The notes: a model not told the origin generated them from the sequence alone. Shown: positions 34,764 through 43,058, numbered from the stretch's first letter. The stretch: 64,000 nucleotides of DNA from JASHPR01 sp963778075 (GCA_963778075.1 CAVZTJ010000002.1:124001-188000); one strand, 5' to 3'. Numbers and translations: made by a program.

Positions 34764-36472
34764 CTTTTGCTGAGCGGCAGGCACAGCCGGGGCCGGTGGC
34801 AGCGCCGCGGGGCTACCGGAAGGGGTCGGTGCTGGCGGACTGGCTGTCGACGACCGACCACAAGATCATCGGTCACCTGTACCTGATCACCTCGTTCGGG
34901 TTCTTCATGGTGGCCGGCCTGATGGCCATGATCATGCGCGCGCAGCTGATGGGGCCGGACAACCACGTCGTGTCCGACCAGCAGTACAACGAGCTGTTCA
35001 CGATGCACGGCGCGATCATGCTGCTGCTGTTCGCCACCCCGCTGTTCATCGGGCTGGCCAACGAGATCATGCCGCTGCAGATCGGCGCGCCCGACGTGGC
35101 GTTCCCCCGGATGAACCTGCTGTCCTACTACTTCTTCGTGTTCGGCGGCCTGATCCTGCTGGCCAGCTTCCTGACCCCCGGCGGGGCGCCGGGGTTCGGC
35201 TGGTATGCGTACTCGCCGCTGACCAGCGCGCTGTACTCGCCGGGGGTCGGCGGCGACATGTGGATCATGGGGCTGGTGCTGTCCGGGCTCGGCACGATCC
35301 TGGGCGGGGTCAACTTCATCACCACGATCATGTGCATGCGCGCGCCCGGGATGACGATGTTCCGGATGCCGATCTTCACCTGGAACATCCTGGTCACTTC
35401 CATCATGGTGCTGCTGGCGTTCCCGGTGCTGGCGGCCGCGCTGCTGGTGCTGGAGATCGACCGCAAGCTCGGCGCGCAGGTGTTCAGCGCGAACAGCGGC
35501 GGCGCGATCTTGTGGCAGCACCTGTTCTGGTTCTTCGGCCACCCGGAGGTCTACATCGTGGCGATCCCGTTCTTCGGCATCGCCACCGAGATCGTGCCGG
35601 TGTTCTCCCGCAAGCCGCTGTTCGGCTACAAGGGCATGGCCGGCGCCACGCTCGGGATCGCGGGGCTGTCGATGACGGTGTGGGCGCACCACATGTTCAC
35701 CACCGGCGCGGTGCTGCTGCCGTTCTTCTCCCTGATGTCGTTCTTTATCGCGATCCCGACCGGGATCAAGTTCTTCAACTGGACCGGCACCATGTGGCGC
35801 GGCGCGCTGACGTTCGAGACGCCGATGCTGTTCATCATCGGGTTCATGGTGACGTTCCTGTTCGGCGGCCTGACCGGCGTCATCCTGGCCTCCCCGCCGC
35901 TGGACTTCGCGGTCAGCGACACCTACTTCCTGGTCGCCCACTTCCACTACGTGCTGTTCGGCACCGTGGTGTTCACCATGTTCGGCGGGTTCTACTTCTG
36001 GTGGCCCAAGTGGACCGGCAAGAAACTCAACGAGACCCTCGGGAAGTGGCACTTCTGGACCCTGTTCACCGGGTTCCAGATGACGTTCCTGGTCATGCAC
36101 TGGCTCGGCCTGATGGGCATGCCACGCCGGGTCGCGAACTACCCGTTCCTGCCGCACCTGGCCACCACTTTGAACGACATCTCCTCGGTCGGGTCGTTCA
36201 TCCTCGGCGCGTCGACGTTCATCTTCCTCTACAACATCTACTGGACCTGGAAATTCGGGGAACGGGTCACTCAGGATGACCCGTGGGGCTTCGCGAACTC
36301 ACTGGAATGGGCCACGTCCTGCCCGCCGCCGCGGCACAACTTCACCTCCATCCCCCGGATCCGCTCCGAACGCCCCGCTTTCGACCTGCACTACCCGAAC
36401 ATCCCGACCGGGCGGCCCCGCGTCCCCGCCGCATCCGGCGCGGCTGCCCCACCTGGCGGCAAGCCCGGATGA
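34760..36472 (+). CDS. ctaD: Cytochrome c oxidase subunit I (heme-copper oxidase, aa3 type)
   Basis: 570 aa from GTG 34760, overlapping the preceding stop. Twelve-helix core with LADWLSTTDHKIIGHLYLIT, heme ligand His in ELFTMHGAIMLLLFATPLFI, the CuB/Tyr site WFFGHPEVYIVAIPFFGIAT (E286-equivalent and cross-linked HxxxY), the His pair in SMTVWAHHMFTTGA, the K-channel MWRGALTFETPML and the heme a/a3 helix FLVAHFHYVLFGTVVFTMFG. Catalyses reduction of oxygen to water with proton pumping. No ctaC (subunit II), ctaE or ctaF gene is in the window, so this is an extra, orphan subunit I that must borrow partners or act in an unusual complex. Confidence 0.94.
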   Translation: MTFAERQAQPGPVAAPRGYRKGSVLADWLSTTDHKIIGHLYLITSFGFFMVAGLMAMIMRAQLMGPDNHVVSDQQYNELFTMHGAIMLLLFATPLFIGLANEIMPLQIGAPDVAFPRMNLLSYYFFVFGGLILLASFLTPGGAPGFGWYAYSPLTSALYSPGVGGDMWIMGLVLSGLGTILGGVNFITTIMCMRAPGMTMFRMPIFTWNILVTSIMVLLAFPVLAAALLVLEIDRKLGAQVFSANSGGAILWQHLFWFFGHPEVYIVAIPFFGIATEIVPVFSRKPLFGYKGMAGATLGIAGLSMTVWAHHMFTTGAVLLPFFSLMSFFIAIPTGIKFFNWTGTMWRGALTFETPMLFIIGFMVTFLFGGLTGVILASPPLDFAVSDTYFLVAHFHYVLFGTVVFTMFGGFYFWWPKWTGKKLNETLGKWHFWTLFTGFQMTFLVMHWLGLMGMPRRVANYPFLPHLATTLNDISSVGSFILGASTFIFLYNIYWTWKFGERVTQDDPWGFANSLEWATSCPPPRHNFTSIPRIRSERPAFDLHYPNIPTGRPRVPAASGAAAPPGGKPG

Positions 36473-36518
36473 GCCGCCTGGGTGAGACCGGCAGCAGCGC
36501 TTCAGGAGGGAGTTCTTC

Positions 36519-38321
36519 ATGGCTAAGCGGGCGGGTGGTCCTTCGCCCCCGGATCTTCCCGGGTTCCCGGCTCGCTCCAGCGTGTCCCCGGCGGCCGTGC
36601 AGGCCTACCGGGCGCGGCTGACCGTAGGCGAGGATGCGGTTGATCCCGCCACGTGGGCCGGGTCAGTTCCGGAGGCGTCCGGTATTGCCCCGCGCGTGCG
36701 GGTCGGACGCGACAGGTGGTTCAACCTGTTGTGGCTGCTGCCGATCGGGCTGGCGGTCCTCCTTGTCGCGGTTGCGGCTGCGAAGGGCCTGAGGGTCACC
36801 CCGCCGGTCGCGAAGTTCATCCGCCGCTATCCCGGCACCCTGGAGTCCGCCGGCGCTGAGCGGCACGCCGGCCTGCCGGTCTGGCTGCGGCTGCAGCACT
36901 TCTTCAACCTGTTCTTCATGATCTTCATCATCCGGTCCGGGCTGCAGATTCTCAGCGACCACCCGCGGCTGTACTGGACCCGGCACAGCACTCCGGGCCG
37001 GGAATGGTTCCGGATCCAGAAGCCGGTCCCCGACGATCCGCTCTGGACCGCGAAAAAGGACTCGATCAGCCTGCCGGGCCAGGTGGGCCTGCCGGGCATC
37101 CGTCACTCCATCGGGCTGGCGCGGTGGTGGCATCTAGGCACGGACACGCTGTGGCTCCTGAACGGCGTCATCTTCTACATCTTGCTGTTCACCACCGGAC
37201 AGTGGCGCCGGCTGGTCCCGACCAGCTGGCACGTCTTCCCGGACGCGGCGTCGGTGCTGATCCAGTACCTGTCCCTGAACTGGCCGACCGACAGCGGGTG
37301 GGCAGCGTACAACGGCCTGCAGCTGATCGCGTACTTCGTCACCGTCTTCATCGCGGCGCCGCTCGCTCTCATCACCGGTCTCGGCATGTCGCCGGCGTTG
37401 TCGACCCGCTTCAAGCGGATCAGCAAGGTCCTGAGCATCCAGACGGCGCGGTCGCTGCACTTCCTGGTGCTGTGCTGGTTCCTGCTGTTCATCGTCCTTC
37501 ACGTGTCCCTGGTGTTCACCACGGGCTTGCTGCGCAACCTCAACCACATCTACGCAGGCAACAACACCGGCAGCTGGGAGGGGTTCGGGATCTTCGCGGC
37601 GTCGATGGTGGTGGTCGCTGCTGCCTGGGCCGCTGCGACCCCTCTTACCCTCCGCCATCCCCGGGCCGTGCAGCGCGCAGGGCAGGCGCTGGCCGGACCG
37701 GTGCAGCGCCTCTTCGAGCACGTCGACGCGACTCCCGGCGAGTACACCGAGGACGACATATCGCCGTACTTCTGGCACAACGGCCAGTACCCGGACTCGC
37801 CGGAGTACCGGGCGCTGTTCGACGGTAACTTCGCGGGCTACCGGCTGCACATCCACGGCCTCGTCGGCAACCCAGTCGATCTTGACCTGGCCCAGTTGCG
37901 CGCGCTGCCGCGCCACGAGCAGATCACCCAGCACTTCTGCATCCAGGGCTGGTCCGGCGTCGCCAAGTGGGGCGGGGTATCGATGCAGACCATCCTGGAC
38001 CTCGTCAAGCCGGCGCCAGAGGCGCGGTGGGTCGTCTTCTACTCGCTTGGGGACGGCCCGGACAAGGGCCTGTACTACGACGCGCATCCCATCGGGCAGA
38101 TGAGCTATCACCTGACAATGCTGGCCTACGACATGAACGACGAGCCGCTGTCCTACGGGCACGGCGCTCCGCTGCGGCTCCGCAACGAGATCCAGCTCGG
38201 CTTCAAGCAGGTCAAGTGGCTCAGCGGCATCGAGTTCGTCGCCCACTACTCCGAGGTGGGCGGAGGGCACGGCGGCTACAACGAAGACCACGAGTTCTTC
38301 GGCTACCGGCAATCCATCTAA
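36519..38321 (+). CDS. Cytochrome b561-like membrane domain fused to sulfite-oxidase-fold molybdopterin oxidoreductase
   Basis: 600 aa from ATG 36519 with AGGAGG eight bases before. N-terminal half: five or six membrane helices with heme-type histidines (LRLQHFFNLFFMIFIIRSGL, WWHLGTDTLWLLNGVIFYIL, GLQLIAYFVTVFIAAPLALI, SLHFLVLCWFLLFIVLHVSL, GFGIFAASMVVVAAAWAAAT). C-terminal half from about 420: YRLHIHGLVGNPVDLDLAQL, then QITQHFCIQGWSGVAKWGGV with the molybdenum-ligand Cys at about residue 474, and PLRLRNEIQLGFKQVKWLSG. It resembles MsrP (YedY) joined to its cytochrome b partner MsrQ, in one chain. Substrate unknown: sulfoxide, nitrite or similar. No Tat motif, so the Mo domain should face the cytoplasm unless the topology is inverted. 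Confidence 0.88.
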   Translation: MAKRAGGPSPPDLPGFPARSSVSPAAVQAYRARLTVGEDAVDPATWAGSVPEASGIAPRVRVGRDRWFNLLWLLPIGLAVLLVAVAAAKGLRVTPPVAKFIRRYPGTLESAGAERHAGLPVWLRLQHFFNLFFMIFIIRSGLQILSDHPRLYWTRHSTPGREWFRIQKPVPDDPLWTAKKDSISLPGQVGLPGIRHSIGLARWWHLGTDTLWLLNGVIFYILLFTTGQWRRLVPTSWHVFPDAASVLIQYLSLNWPTDSGWAAYNGLQLIAYFVTVFIAAPLALITGLGMSPALSTRFKRISKVLSIQTARSLHFLVLCWFLLFIVLHVSLVFTTGLLRNLNHIYAGNNTGSWEGFGIFAASMVVVAAAWAAATPLTLRHPRAVQRAGQALAGPVQRLFEHVDATPGEYTEDDISPYFWHNGQYPDSPEYRALFDGNFAGYRLHIHGLVGNPVDLDLAQLRALPRHEQITQHFCIQGWSGVAKWGGVSMQTILDLVKPAPEARWVVFYSLGDGPDKGLYYDAHPIGQMSYHLTMLAYDMNDEPLSYGHGAPLRLRNEIQLGFKQVKWLSGIEFVAHYSEVGGGHGGYNEDHEFFGYRQSI

Positions 38322-38356
38322 GGCCAGCTCCCCACACCGGAAGGAGACCAGCCGAC

Positions 38357-38749
38357 GTGAAGAAACTGTCGCTGACGGCACTGGCGCGCGAGCACCTCCA
38401 GCTAGCGGCCAGCGCCCCGGGCGGTCGCAGCGCGCACACGGTCTACGGCGGTCAGGAGCTTGTCATGCGCCAGACCCTGATCGCCCTGAACGCAGGCCAG
38501 CTGCTTCACGAACACGAAAACCCCGGCGAGGCGACCCTGCATGTTCTGCACGGCCGGGTACGGCTAGCCGCAGGTCCTGCCGCCTGGGACGGAACACCCG
38601 GTGACCTGCTCACGGTGCCGGACTCGCGTCACTCGCTGGAGGCACTCGAGGATGCCGTCGTGCTGCTCACAGTCGCCAAGCCGCCTGGCCGCCCGGCAGC
38701 AGCCGGCCCAGACGGACCCGCCGGCGCCCGGCCAGGGCAGCGGGAGTGA
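38357..38749 (+). CDS. Cupin-domain protein
   Basis: 130 aa from GTG 38357 (AAGGAGA ten bases before). Single cupin: QTLIALNAGQLLHEHENPGE (first metal motif, H-x-H-x-NPGE), ATLHVLHGRVRLA and DLLTVPDSRHSLEALEDAVV (second motif, PxxxxH). Small cupins of this type (LuxR-associated or quercetinase-like) bind a metal; role here unknown. Follows the Mo-oxidoreductase gene by 35 bases, so last gene of the operon, which ends at a hairpin. Confidence 0.82.
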   Translation: MKKLSLTALAREHLQLAASAPGGRSAHTVYGGQELVMRQTLIALNAGQLLHEHENPGEATLHVLHGRVRLAAGPAAWDGTPGDLLTVPDSRHSLEALEDAVVLLTVAKPPGRPAAAGPDGPAGARPGQRE

Positions 38750-38751
38750 GG

Positions 38752-38777
38752 ACCCGCCGCACTGGTGAACGGCGGGT
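38752..38777. terminator. Bidirectional stem-loop between convergent cupin genes
   Basis: acccgccg and cggcgggt pair around a 10-base loop immediately after the plus-strand cupin stop and 19 bases before the minus-strand gene end. No T-run. Confidence 0.6.
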
Positions 38778-38795
38778 TCCCCGCCGCGGAGGCCG

Positions 38796-39401
38796 TCAGC
38801 GTCCGGCGTCTGGCGGGGGCGCGGTCAGGGTCAGGGCCGGGCGGCGCTGGTGGACGGTGAGGTATCTCAGGCCGTCCGGGCCGGCGGTGAACTGGCGCCG
38901 TGAGCGGCGGGGAAGCCAGACGAGCGCGCCGGCCTGGAGGTGGAGCGTGCCAAGTTCGGTGGCCAGCTGGCCGGAGCCGCCGAGGACGTGGATCAGGACG
39001 TCGAGGTCGGGTCCGTTGTGCGCGCCGATCGTGGAGCCGGGTGCCAGCCCGATGATGTTGGAGTCCAGGTCGCGCTCGCGCATCTGGAGCTTCCAGGCCG
39101 CGCCCGTCGCGTCGGGAGCGGCGTGGCCGGCGATGGCAGTGGTGTCGGCCAGGATGCGCGGCAGTGACGTGGAGGCGAGCTTGCTGATCTGGATCCGCCA
39201 CGGGCCGGGGCCGGTGCTGAGGTAGTCCCATCGGTAACTGCCGGGGTGCTCGACCTCGAACTCGTCGCGCAGGTGCTTAGGGTCATGGTTGTTGACCAGC
39301 ACGAATGACTCGCCGGCGGCGAGGGCGTCATAGGCCTGGAAGATGGCGGGGTGCTTGCCGGGCTTGCGCAGCGGCCGTACGTCAAGCTCCTGGCCGGCCA
39401 C
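38796..39401 (-). CDS. DUF2249 domain joined to a cupin domain
   Basis: 201 aa from GTG 39401 (GAGAGGAA upstream). Residues 1-75: GQELDVRPLRKPGKHPAIFQ, AYDALAAGESFVLVNNHDPK, EFEVEHPGSYRWDYLSTGPG, the DUF2249 signature (small alpha/beta sirA-like fold with NHDP). Residues 115-195: a cupin barrel (NIIGLAPGSTIGAHNGPDLD, HVLGGSGQLATELGTLHLQA, LVWLPRRSRRQFTAGPDGLR). DUF2249 proteins co-occur with nitric-oxide and Fe-S chemistry genes. Divergent from the ferredoxin gene across a 25-bp operator-like palindrome. Confidence 0.83.
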   Translation of the reverse strand: MAGQELDVRPLRKPGKHPAIFQAYDALAAGESFVLVNNHDPKHLRDEFEVEHPGSYRWDYLSTGPGPWRIQISKLASTSLPRILADTTAIAGHAAPDATGAAWKLQMRERDLDSNIIGLAPGSTIGAHNGPDLDVLIHVLGGSGQLATELGTLHLQAGALVWLPRRSRRQFTAGPDGLRYLTVHQRRPALTLTAPPPDAGR

Positions 39402-39423
39402 GGGCTTCCTCTCATCCCACTGG

Positions 39424-39448
39424 TTTATACAACTATTGATTGTGTAAA
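39424..39448. promoter_or_regulatory. Operator-like palindrome between DUF2249 and ferredoxin genes
   Basis: tttatacaa and ttgtgtaaa form 9-base arms (one mismatch) around 7 bases, in a locally AT-rich 30 bp. It lies 23 bases upstream of the GTG of the minus gene and 10 upstream of the ferredoxin ATG, so it must overlap both promoters. A natural target for one of the two SufR-like regulators; that link is inferred. Confidence 0.65.
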
Positions 39449-39457
39449 CTCTAGCGC

Positions 39458-39801
39458 ATGACGTACGTGATCGGGCAGCCATGCGTGGATGTGATGGACC
39501 GGGCCTGCGTCGACGAGTGCCCGGTCGACTGCATCTACGAAGGTGCCCGCAGCCTGTACATCCACCCGGACGAGTGCATTGACTGCGGGGCGTGCGAGCC
39601 GGTATGCCCGGTCGAGGCGATCTACTACGAGGACGATCTCCCCGGCCATCTCGCCGGGTATCTGGCGGATAACGGGCAGTTCTTCGCCGTCACCCTGGAC
39701 GGCGGCCTGCGCCGCTGGGGTCGCCTGGCGGCGCTGCCCGGCTCGGCCCGGTCGGGGCGGACACCCCGCTGGTGGCGGCCTTGCCCCCGCATGGTTCATG
39801 A
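39458..39801 (+). pseudogene. fdxA: FdxA-type 7Fe ferredoxin with a C-terminal frameshift
   Basis: ATG 39458. All cluster cysteines are present: MTYVIGQPCVDVMDRACVDE, CPVDCIYEGARSLYIHPDEC and IDCGACEPVCPVEAIYYEDD (3Fe-4S plus 4Fe-4S layout of actinobacterial FdxA). After FFAVTLDGG (about 39707) an indel shifts the frame; the expected ending APLGSPGGAARLGPVGADTP then LVAALPPHGS lies in the next frame and stops at 39801. As written, the protein would keep both clusters but get an unrelated basic tail. Its true stop overlaps the start of the next regulator gene (ATGA). Cytosolic electron carrier for nitroreductases or P450s; FdxA belongs to dormancy regulons. Confidence 0.87.
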
Positions 39802-40504
39802 ACGCCGCGGCACGGCGGGGCCAGGCGGCTCGCGCGGGTACCGGGGAGGCCCGGCCTGAGCCGCCGCCGGCCGCCGCCGGGGGGTCCTGGCGATACTTCG
39901 GGCGTCGGAGTCACCGCTGAGCATCCTCGACATCGCCCGGCAGCTGGACGTGCACCCGAACACCGTGCGGTTCCACCTGGAGGCGCTGACCAGCAGCGGG
40001 CAGGCAGAGCGCGCCGAGGCGGCCCGGGCCAGTCCCGGGCGCCCGCCGCTGATGTTCCGTGCCCGGCCGGGGATGGACCCGTCCGGGCCGCGCAATTACC
40101 GCCTGCTCGCCGGCGTCCTGGCCGATAGCCTCGCCGGCAGTCCCGGCCTGGCAGGCCGCGCGGCCGATGCAGGGCGCGCCTGGGGCAGGCGGCTGGCAGG
40201 CACCTCGCTGGCGAAACCGGGGACTGCCGGCGAGGACGCGGCCGGCCGGCTGGCCGGCATCCTCGACGACCTCGGATTCGCGCCCGAGCGGCGATACGCC
40301 GGCCCGCGCAGGCAGATCGGGCTGCGCCACTGCCCGTTCCTCGACCTCATCGCCGACCAGGCACAGGTGATCTGCCCGGTGCACCTCGGGCTCATGCAGG
40401 GCGTGATGAGCGCCCTGGGCGCGTCAGAAACCGTCGAGCGGCTTGACCCGTTCGCCGAGCCTGATCTGTGCCTGGCCCATCTCGGCCCAGCCGCCGCGTC
40501 ATGA
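39798..40504 (+). pseudogene. SufR-like winged-helix regulator (copy 2), frameshifted in a G run
   Basis: ATG 39798 overlaps the ferredoxin stop: MNAAARRGQAARAGTGEARP. In the gggggg run at about 39881 one extra base breaks the frame; the next frame reads RRRGVLAILRASESPLSILD, IARQLDVHPNTVRFHLEALT, PGRPPLMFRARPGMDPSGPR and the C-terminal cluster domain HCPFLDLIADQAQVICPVHL, GLMQGVMSALGASETVERL, LCLAHLGP. Same architecture as copy 1 at 33822. The homopolymer position makes a sequencing error quite possible; if so this is a working [Fe-S] sensor co-transcribed with the ferredoxin. Confidence 0.83.
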
Positions 40505-40550
40505 CCGGTCACCGTCATCGCTCGCCCGCCTGCGCTAGGAGGCCATCACG

Positions 40551-40976
40551 GTGACTGCCGCACCCGCGGCCGCCACGGCGGCGGTGTTCGTCTGGCTCGG
40601 CATGGTGGCGGCCATCTCCTTCCTGGAAGCACCCCTGAAGTTCCGCGCACCAGGGGTCACCGCACGGATCGGGCTCGGCATCGGCCGCCTCGTCTTCCGC
40701 GCCCTCAACACCGCCGAAGTCATCCTCGCTGCCGTCCTGGTGGTCGCAGCCGTCAGTGACCGGCCGCCGCCGCGAGTCGCCGCCGCCGGGGCGGTAGCTG
40801 TCGCGGCCCTGACGGTACAGCTCGCTCTCGTGCGCCCCCGCCTGACCCGCCGGTCTAACCGTGTCCTCGCCGGCGAGGACGTGCCCCGCTCGAGCGGGCA
40901 TCACGTGTACGTCGTCCTCGAGCTGCTCAAGGTCGCGGCCCTGCTTGCTACGGGCGTCTTGCTCCTCGCACTGTGA
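40551..40976 (+). CDS. Conserved four-helix membrane protein
   Basis: 141 aa from GTG 40551 (AGGAGG upstream). Helices: ATAAVFVWLGMVAAISFLEA, FRALNTAEVILAAVLVVAAV, AAGAVAVAALTVQLALVRPR, HHVYVVLELLKVAALLATGV. The motif SFLEAPLKFRAPGVT in the first loop and a charged RSNRVLAGEDVP loop look like conserved features of a TMEM205/DUF4149-like group, but I am not sure of the family. Directly downstream of the regulator and in the same direction; possible operon member. Confidence 0.7.
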   Translation: MTAAPAAATAAVFVWLGMVAAISFLEAPLKFRAPGVTARIGLGIGRLVFRALNTAEVILAAVLVVAAVSDRPPPRVAAAGAVAVAALTVQLALVRPRLTRRSNRVLAGEDVPRSSGHHVYVVLELLKVAALLATGVLLLAL

Positions 40977-41513
40977 CCAACGCTGCGGGCCATCATCGGC
41001 GAAGCTCTGGCGGCGGGCATCTTCGTGGTCTGCCACGTTCACTAGGAAGATCCCCTGTCGGGTGCGTCGGCGTCGGGTGCGGATTTCGTCGGGACGCCTG
41101 TCGGTGGCCATAGCGATCGGCGAAGTTCCCATGGGCTGGTGTGGCCAGCTCCGGTCAGCGCAGTGGGAAGATCAGCGCAGCGGGCTCATATGCAGGGCCG
41201 TGGGCGGTGATGACCAGCTCGGCCAGCAGCGCGGCGGCGGCGGCGGCGACAGCCGCGGGTATGTGTGCAGCTGGTCCGTGAATCCGCCGGCTGCCGCCTG
41301 CAGGCCGGACCTGCGCAGCTTCCGGGCCTGCTCGTCAAGGCGGAAGAACCGGCCGGCCCCGGGTTGCGGCCTGCAGCCAGTGGCAGCCCGCTGATGAAGA
41401 CAGCAGCCGATCGCTGTGTGCTGCCCGCTCAGCAGACTGCTGGGTTGGCGGGAGGCTGGACGACAGTCGCCTCTCGTGGCAGGCCAGGCCCTTCAGGGGA
41501 GGGATCGCCAAGA
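40977..41513. other. Degraded region with a minus-strand gene scrap
   Basis: From about 41360 down to a stop at 41155 the minus strand reads FFRLDEQARKLRRSGLQAAA and, after a frame change, LLAELVITAHGPAYEPAALI then FPLR before the stop. Composition is protein-like but I do not recognise the family. No other gene supported. Confidence 0.4.
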
Positions 41514-41957
41514 TCAGGGAAGCGGGAAGGCCCCGGAGGCGGCCGGGGCGGCTGTGGCCGGACTGTTCCACCGGGTGAGGAGCTGGTCGAGGACGGGGGC
41601 GAGGTGCCGTAGTTCGCCGAGGTGCGCGGGGGCCAGCCGGGCCAGGCGCTTTCCGCCGTCGGCGGCGAGGCGGACCCGGATGAGGCGGCCGGCGTCGTCA
41701 TCGCCCCATCGCTCCACCAGCCCGGCCGCCTCGGCGCGGTCGACCAGCTCGACGGTGCTGTGATGACGGAGCAGCAGGTAGCCGGCCAGGTCGCTGACGG
41801 TCGGGCCGCGCCTTCCGCGGTGGCCTTTGACTGCCAGCAGCAGCTGATGCTGGGCCGGAGTCAGGCCGACGTCGCGCGCCTTAGTCTGGGACCAGTGCTG
41901 GAAGCGGCGCAGGCTAGCGCGGAAGGCTAGCAGGTTCTCGTAGTCTTCGCTGGTCAG
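41514..41957 (-). CDS. MarR-family regulator lacking a normal start codon
   Basis: An open minus frame of 147 codons: LTSEDYENLLAFRASLRRFQ, DVGLTPAQHQLLLAVKGHRG, RGPTVSDLAGYLLLRHHSTV, ELVDRAEAAGLVERWGDDDA, GRLIRVRLAADGGKRLARLA. This is a full MarR winged helix with wing (DDDAGRLIRV). The first codon in register is CTG at 41957 and no ATG/GTG/TTG exists before the upstream stop; an ATG at 41979 is one base out of frame. Either the start was GTG and mutated, or an extra G in gaccggg separates the ATG from the gene. It overlaps the end of the upstream gene. Confidence 0.75.
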   Translation of the reverse strand: MTSEDYENLLAFRASLRRFQHWSQTKARDVGLTPAQHQLLLAVKGHRGRRGPTVSDLAGYLLLRHHSTVELVDRAEAAGLVERWGDDDAGRLIRVRLAADGGKRLARLAPAHLGELRHLAPVLDQLLTRWNSPATAAPAASGAFPLP

Positions 41958-42642
41958 CCCGGTCGAAGAACCGGGTCATCGCGAGCCGCTCCGCGCCTCC
42001 GGCGGCCAGGATGTCCATGTCCTCGCCGATCTGGACCTGCCGGGCGGGGCGGCCGACGCGTTCCCGGATCAGGAGCAGCAACGCGATCATTGCCGCGGCC
42101 AGCCGGGGATCGTCGGGGGGGGCCGGCGCGCCAAGAGGAAAGGCGGTCCTCGGTCAGCGCGCTGTCCTGCGGCAGATGTCGTCGATCCCCGCGCCGGCCC
42201 CGGCGGCCGTCGCGGCCCAGCGTGCGAGGTCCGCCAGCGGCGCCCGGATGGTGATGCCCGGGTCCCCTGCGCCGAGTTCCCGGCCGACTGGGCCGAAGTC
42301 CAGGGCGCTGTCCAGCCAGTCCCACCAGTCGACGACTGGCACCGACACCGCCCCGGCTGCGCTCCGCCCGGCTCCCCAGGCGCTCAGCAGCGCCCAGAGC
42401 CGGTTGAGGGCCAGCGAGTAGTACTCCCGCGCCTGGTAGAGCTGCCACCGCCGGGCGGTGCGTGCCACCTCGGCCCGCGGCGTGTACCGCAGCCCGTTCC
42501 CCAGGTCGCGGAAGTAGATTAGCCGCCGGAATGTGTCCTGGTCGACCGGGACGCCGTCGGTCCCGGCGGACAGGTCGAGGAAGAAGCGCAGGGTGGAGCG
42601 GCGTAGCGCCGCCTCCTCCGGGTCGCCTCCGTGGCAGAACAC
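41914..42642 (-). pseudogene. Unrecognised protein, two frameshifts
   Basis: Pieces in three frames in the right order: from GTG 42642 FCHGGDPEEAALRRSTLRFF, RLIYFRDLGNGLRYTPRAEV, RRWQLYQAREYYSLALNRLW, VSVPVVDWWDWLDSALDFGP; then from about 42170 LPQDSALTEDRLSSWRAG; then after the eight-C run at about 42117 DDPRLAAAMIALLLLIRERV, RQVQIGEDMDILAAGGAERL and a stop at 41914. The composition is coherent, so it was one globular protein of about 240 aa or more. I do not recognise it; YQAREYYxxALNRLW looks like a family motif. It sits between an HTH ORF and MarR. Confidence 0.55.
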
Positions 42643-42955
42643 GTCGCGCGGCGGTCGGCTTGGGGGCGGGCGACGGTGCCGGCTTGGGGGCGGGGGCGGC
42701 CTTGGGCGGCAGAGGTGCCATGGGCGCGATGGCTGCGGCTGCGGCGGCGGTGCCGGAGTTGGCCTGGTAGCGGATCGGCTTGCCGGGTACGGGGTCGGCC
42801 TCGCCCCGGTCGGCGAGGGTGGTCAGCGCGTTGCCGACCGCGCCAGCCGGCCGGCCGAGGGCCCTGGCGATCTCGCCGGTCTTGCACGGTCCGGGGTGGT
42901 CGGCGAGGTGCTGGGCGACCTGGCGACGCGCAGGTCGGCTTAATGGAGACAGCAT
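42643..42955 (-). CDS. HTH-domain protein with Pro/Ala-rich tail (3' end fused or frameshifted)
   Basis: ATG 42955 opens SPLSRPARRQVAQHLADHPG, PCKTGEIARALGRPAGAVGN, ALTTLADRGEADPVPGKPIR, YQANSGTAAAA, a winged-helix-like DNA-binding domain, followed by a linker APKPAPSPAPKPT. The frame then enters the next gene in a non-native register. It may be the N-terminal part of the broken protein at 41914-42642 (the linker would join them) or a separate regulator. Confidence 0.55.
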
Positions 42956-43058
42956 GGAGAGCCAGGGACGGCGGTTCGTTTCTGCCCTGCTCGAATGGGC
43001 CTGGCGGGGAGCGGTTCTCCAGCAGCAGATGGTTCATGATCGGAACCGCGGCGTTCGG

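Noticed and set aside
36276..36621. Extra small genes between ctaD and the Mo fusion
   Set aside because: Frames lie inside or overlap the flanking genes and lack their own starts; spacing of 46 bases leaves no room.
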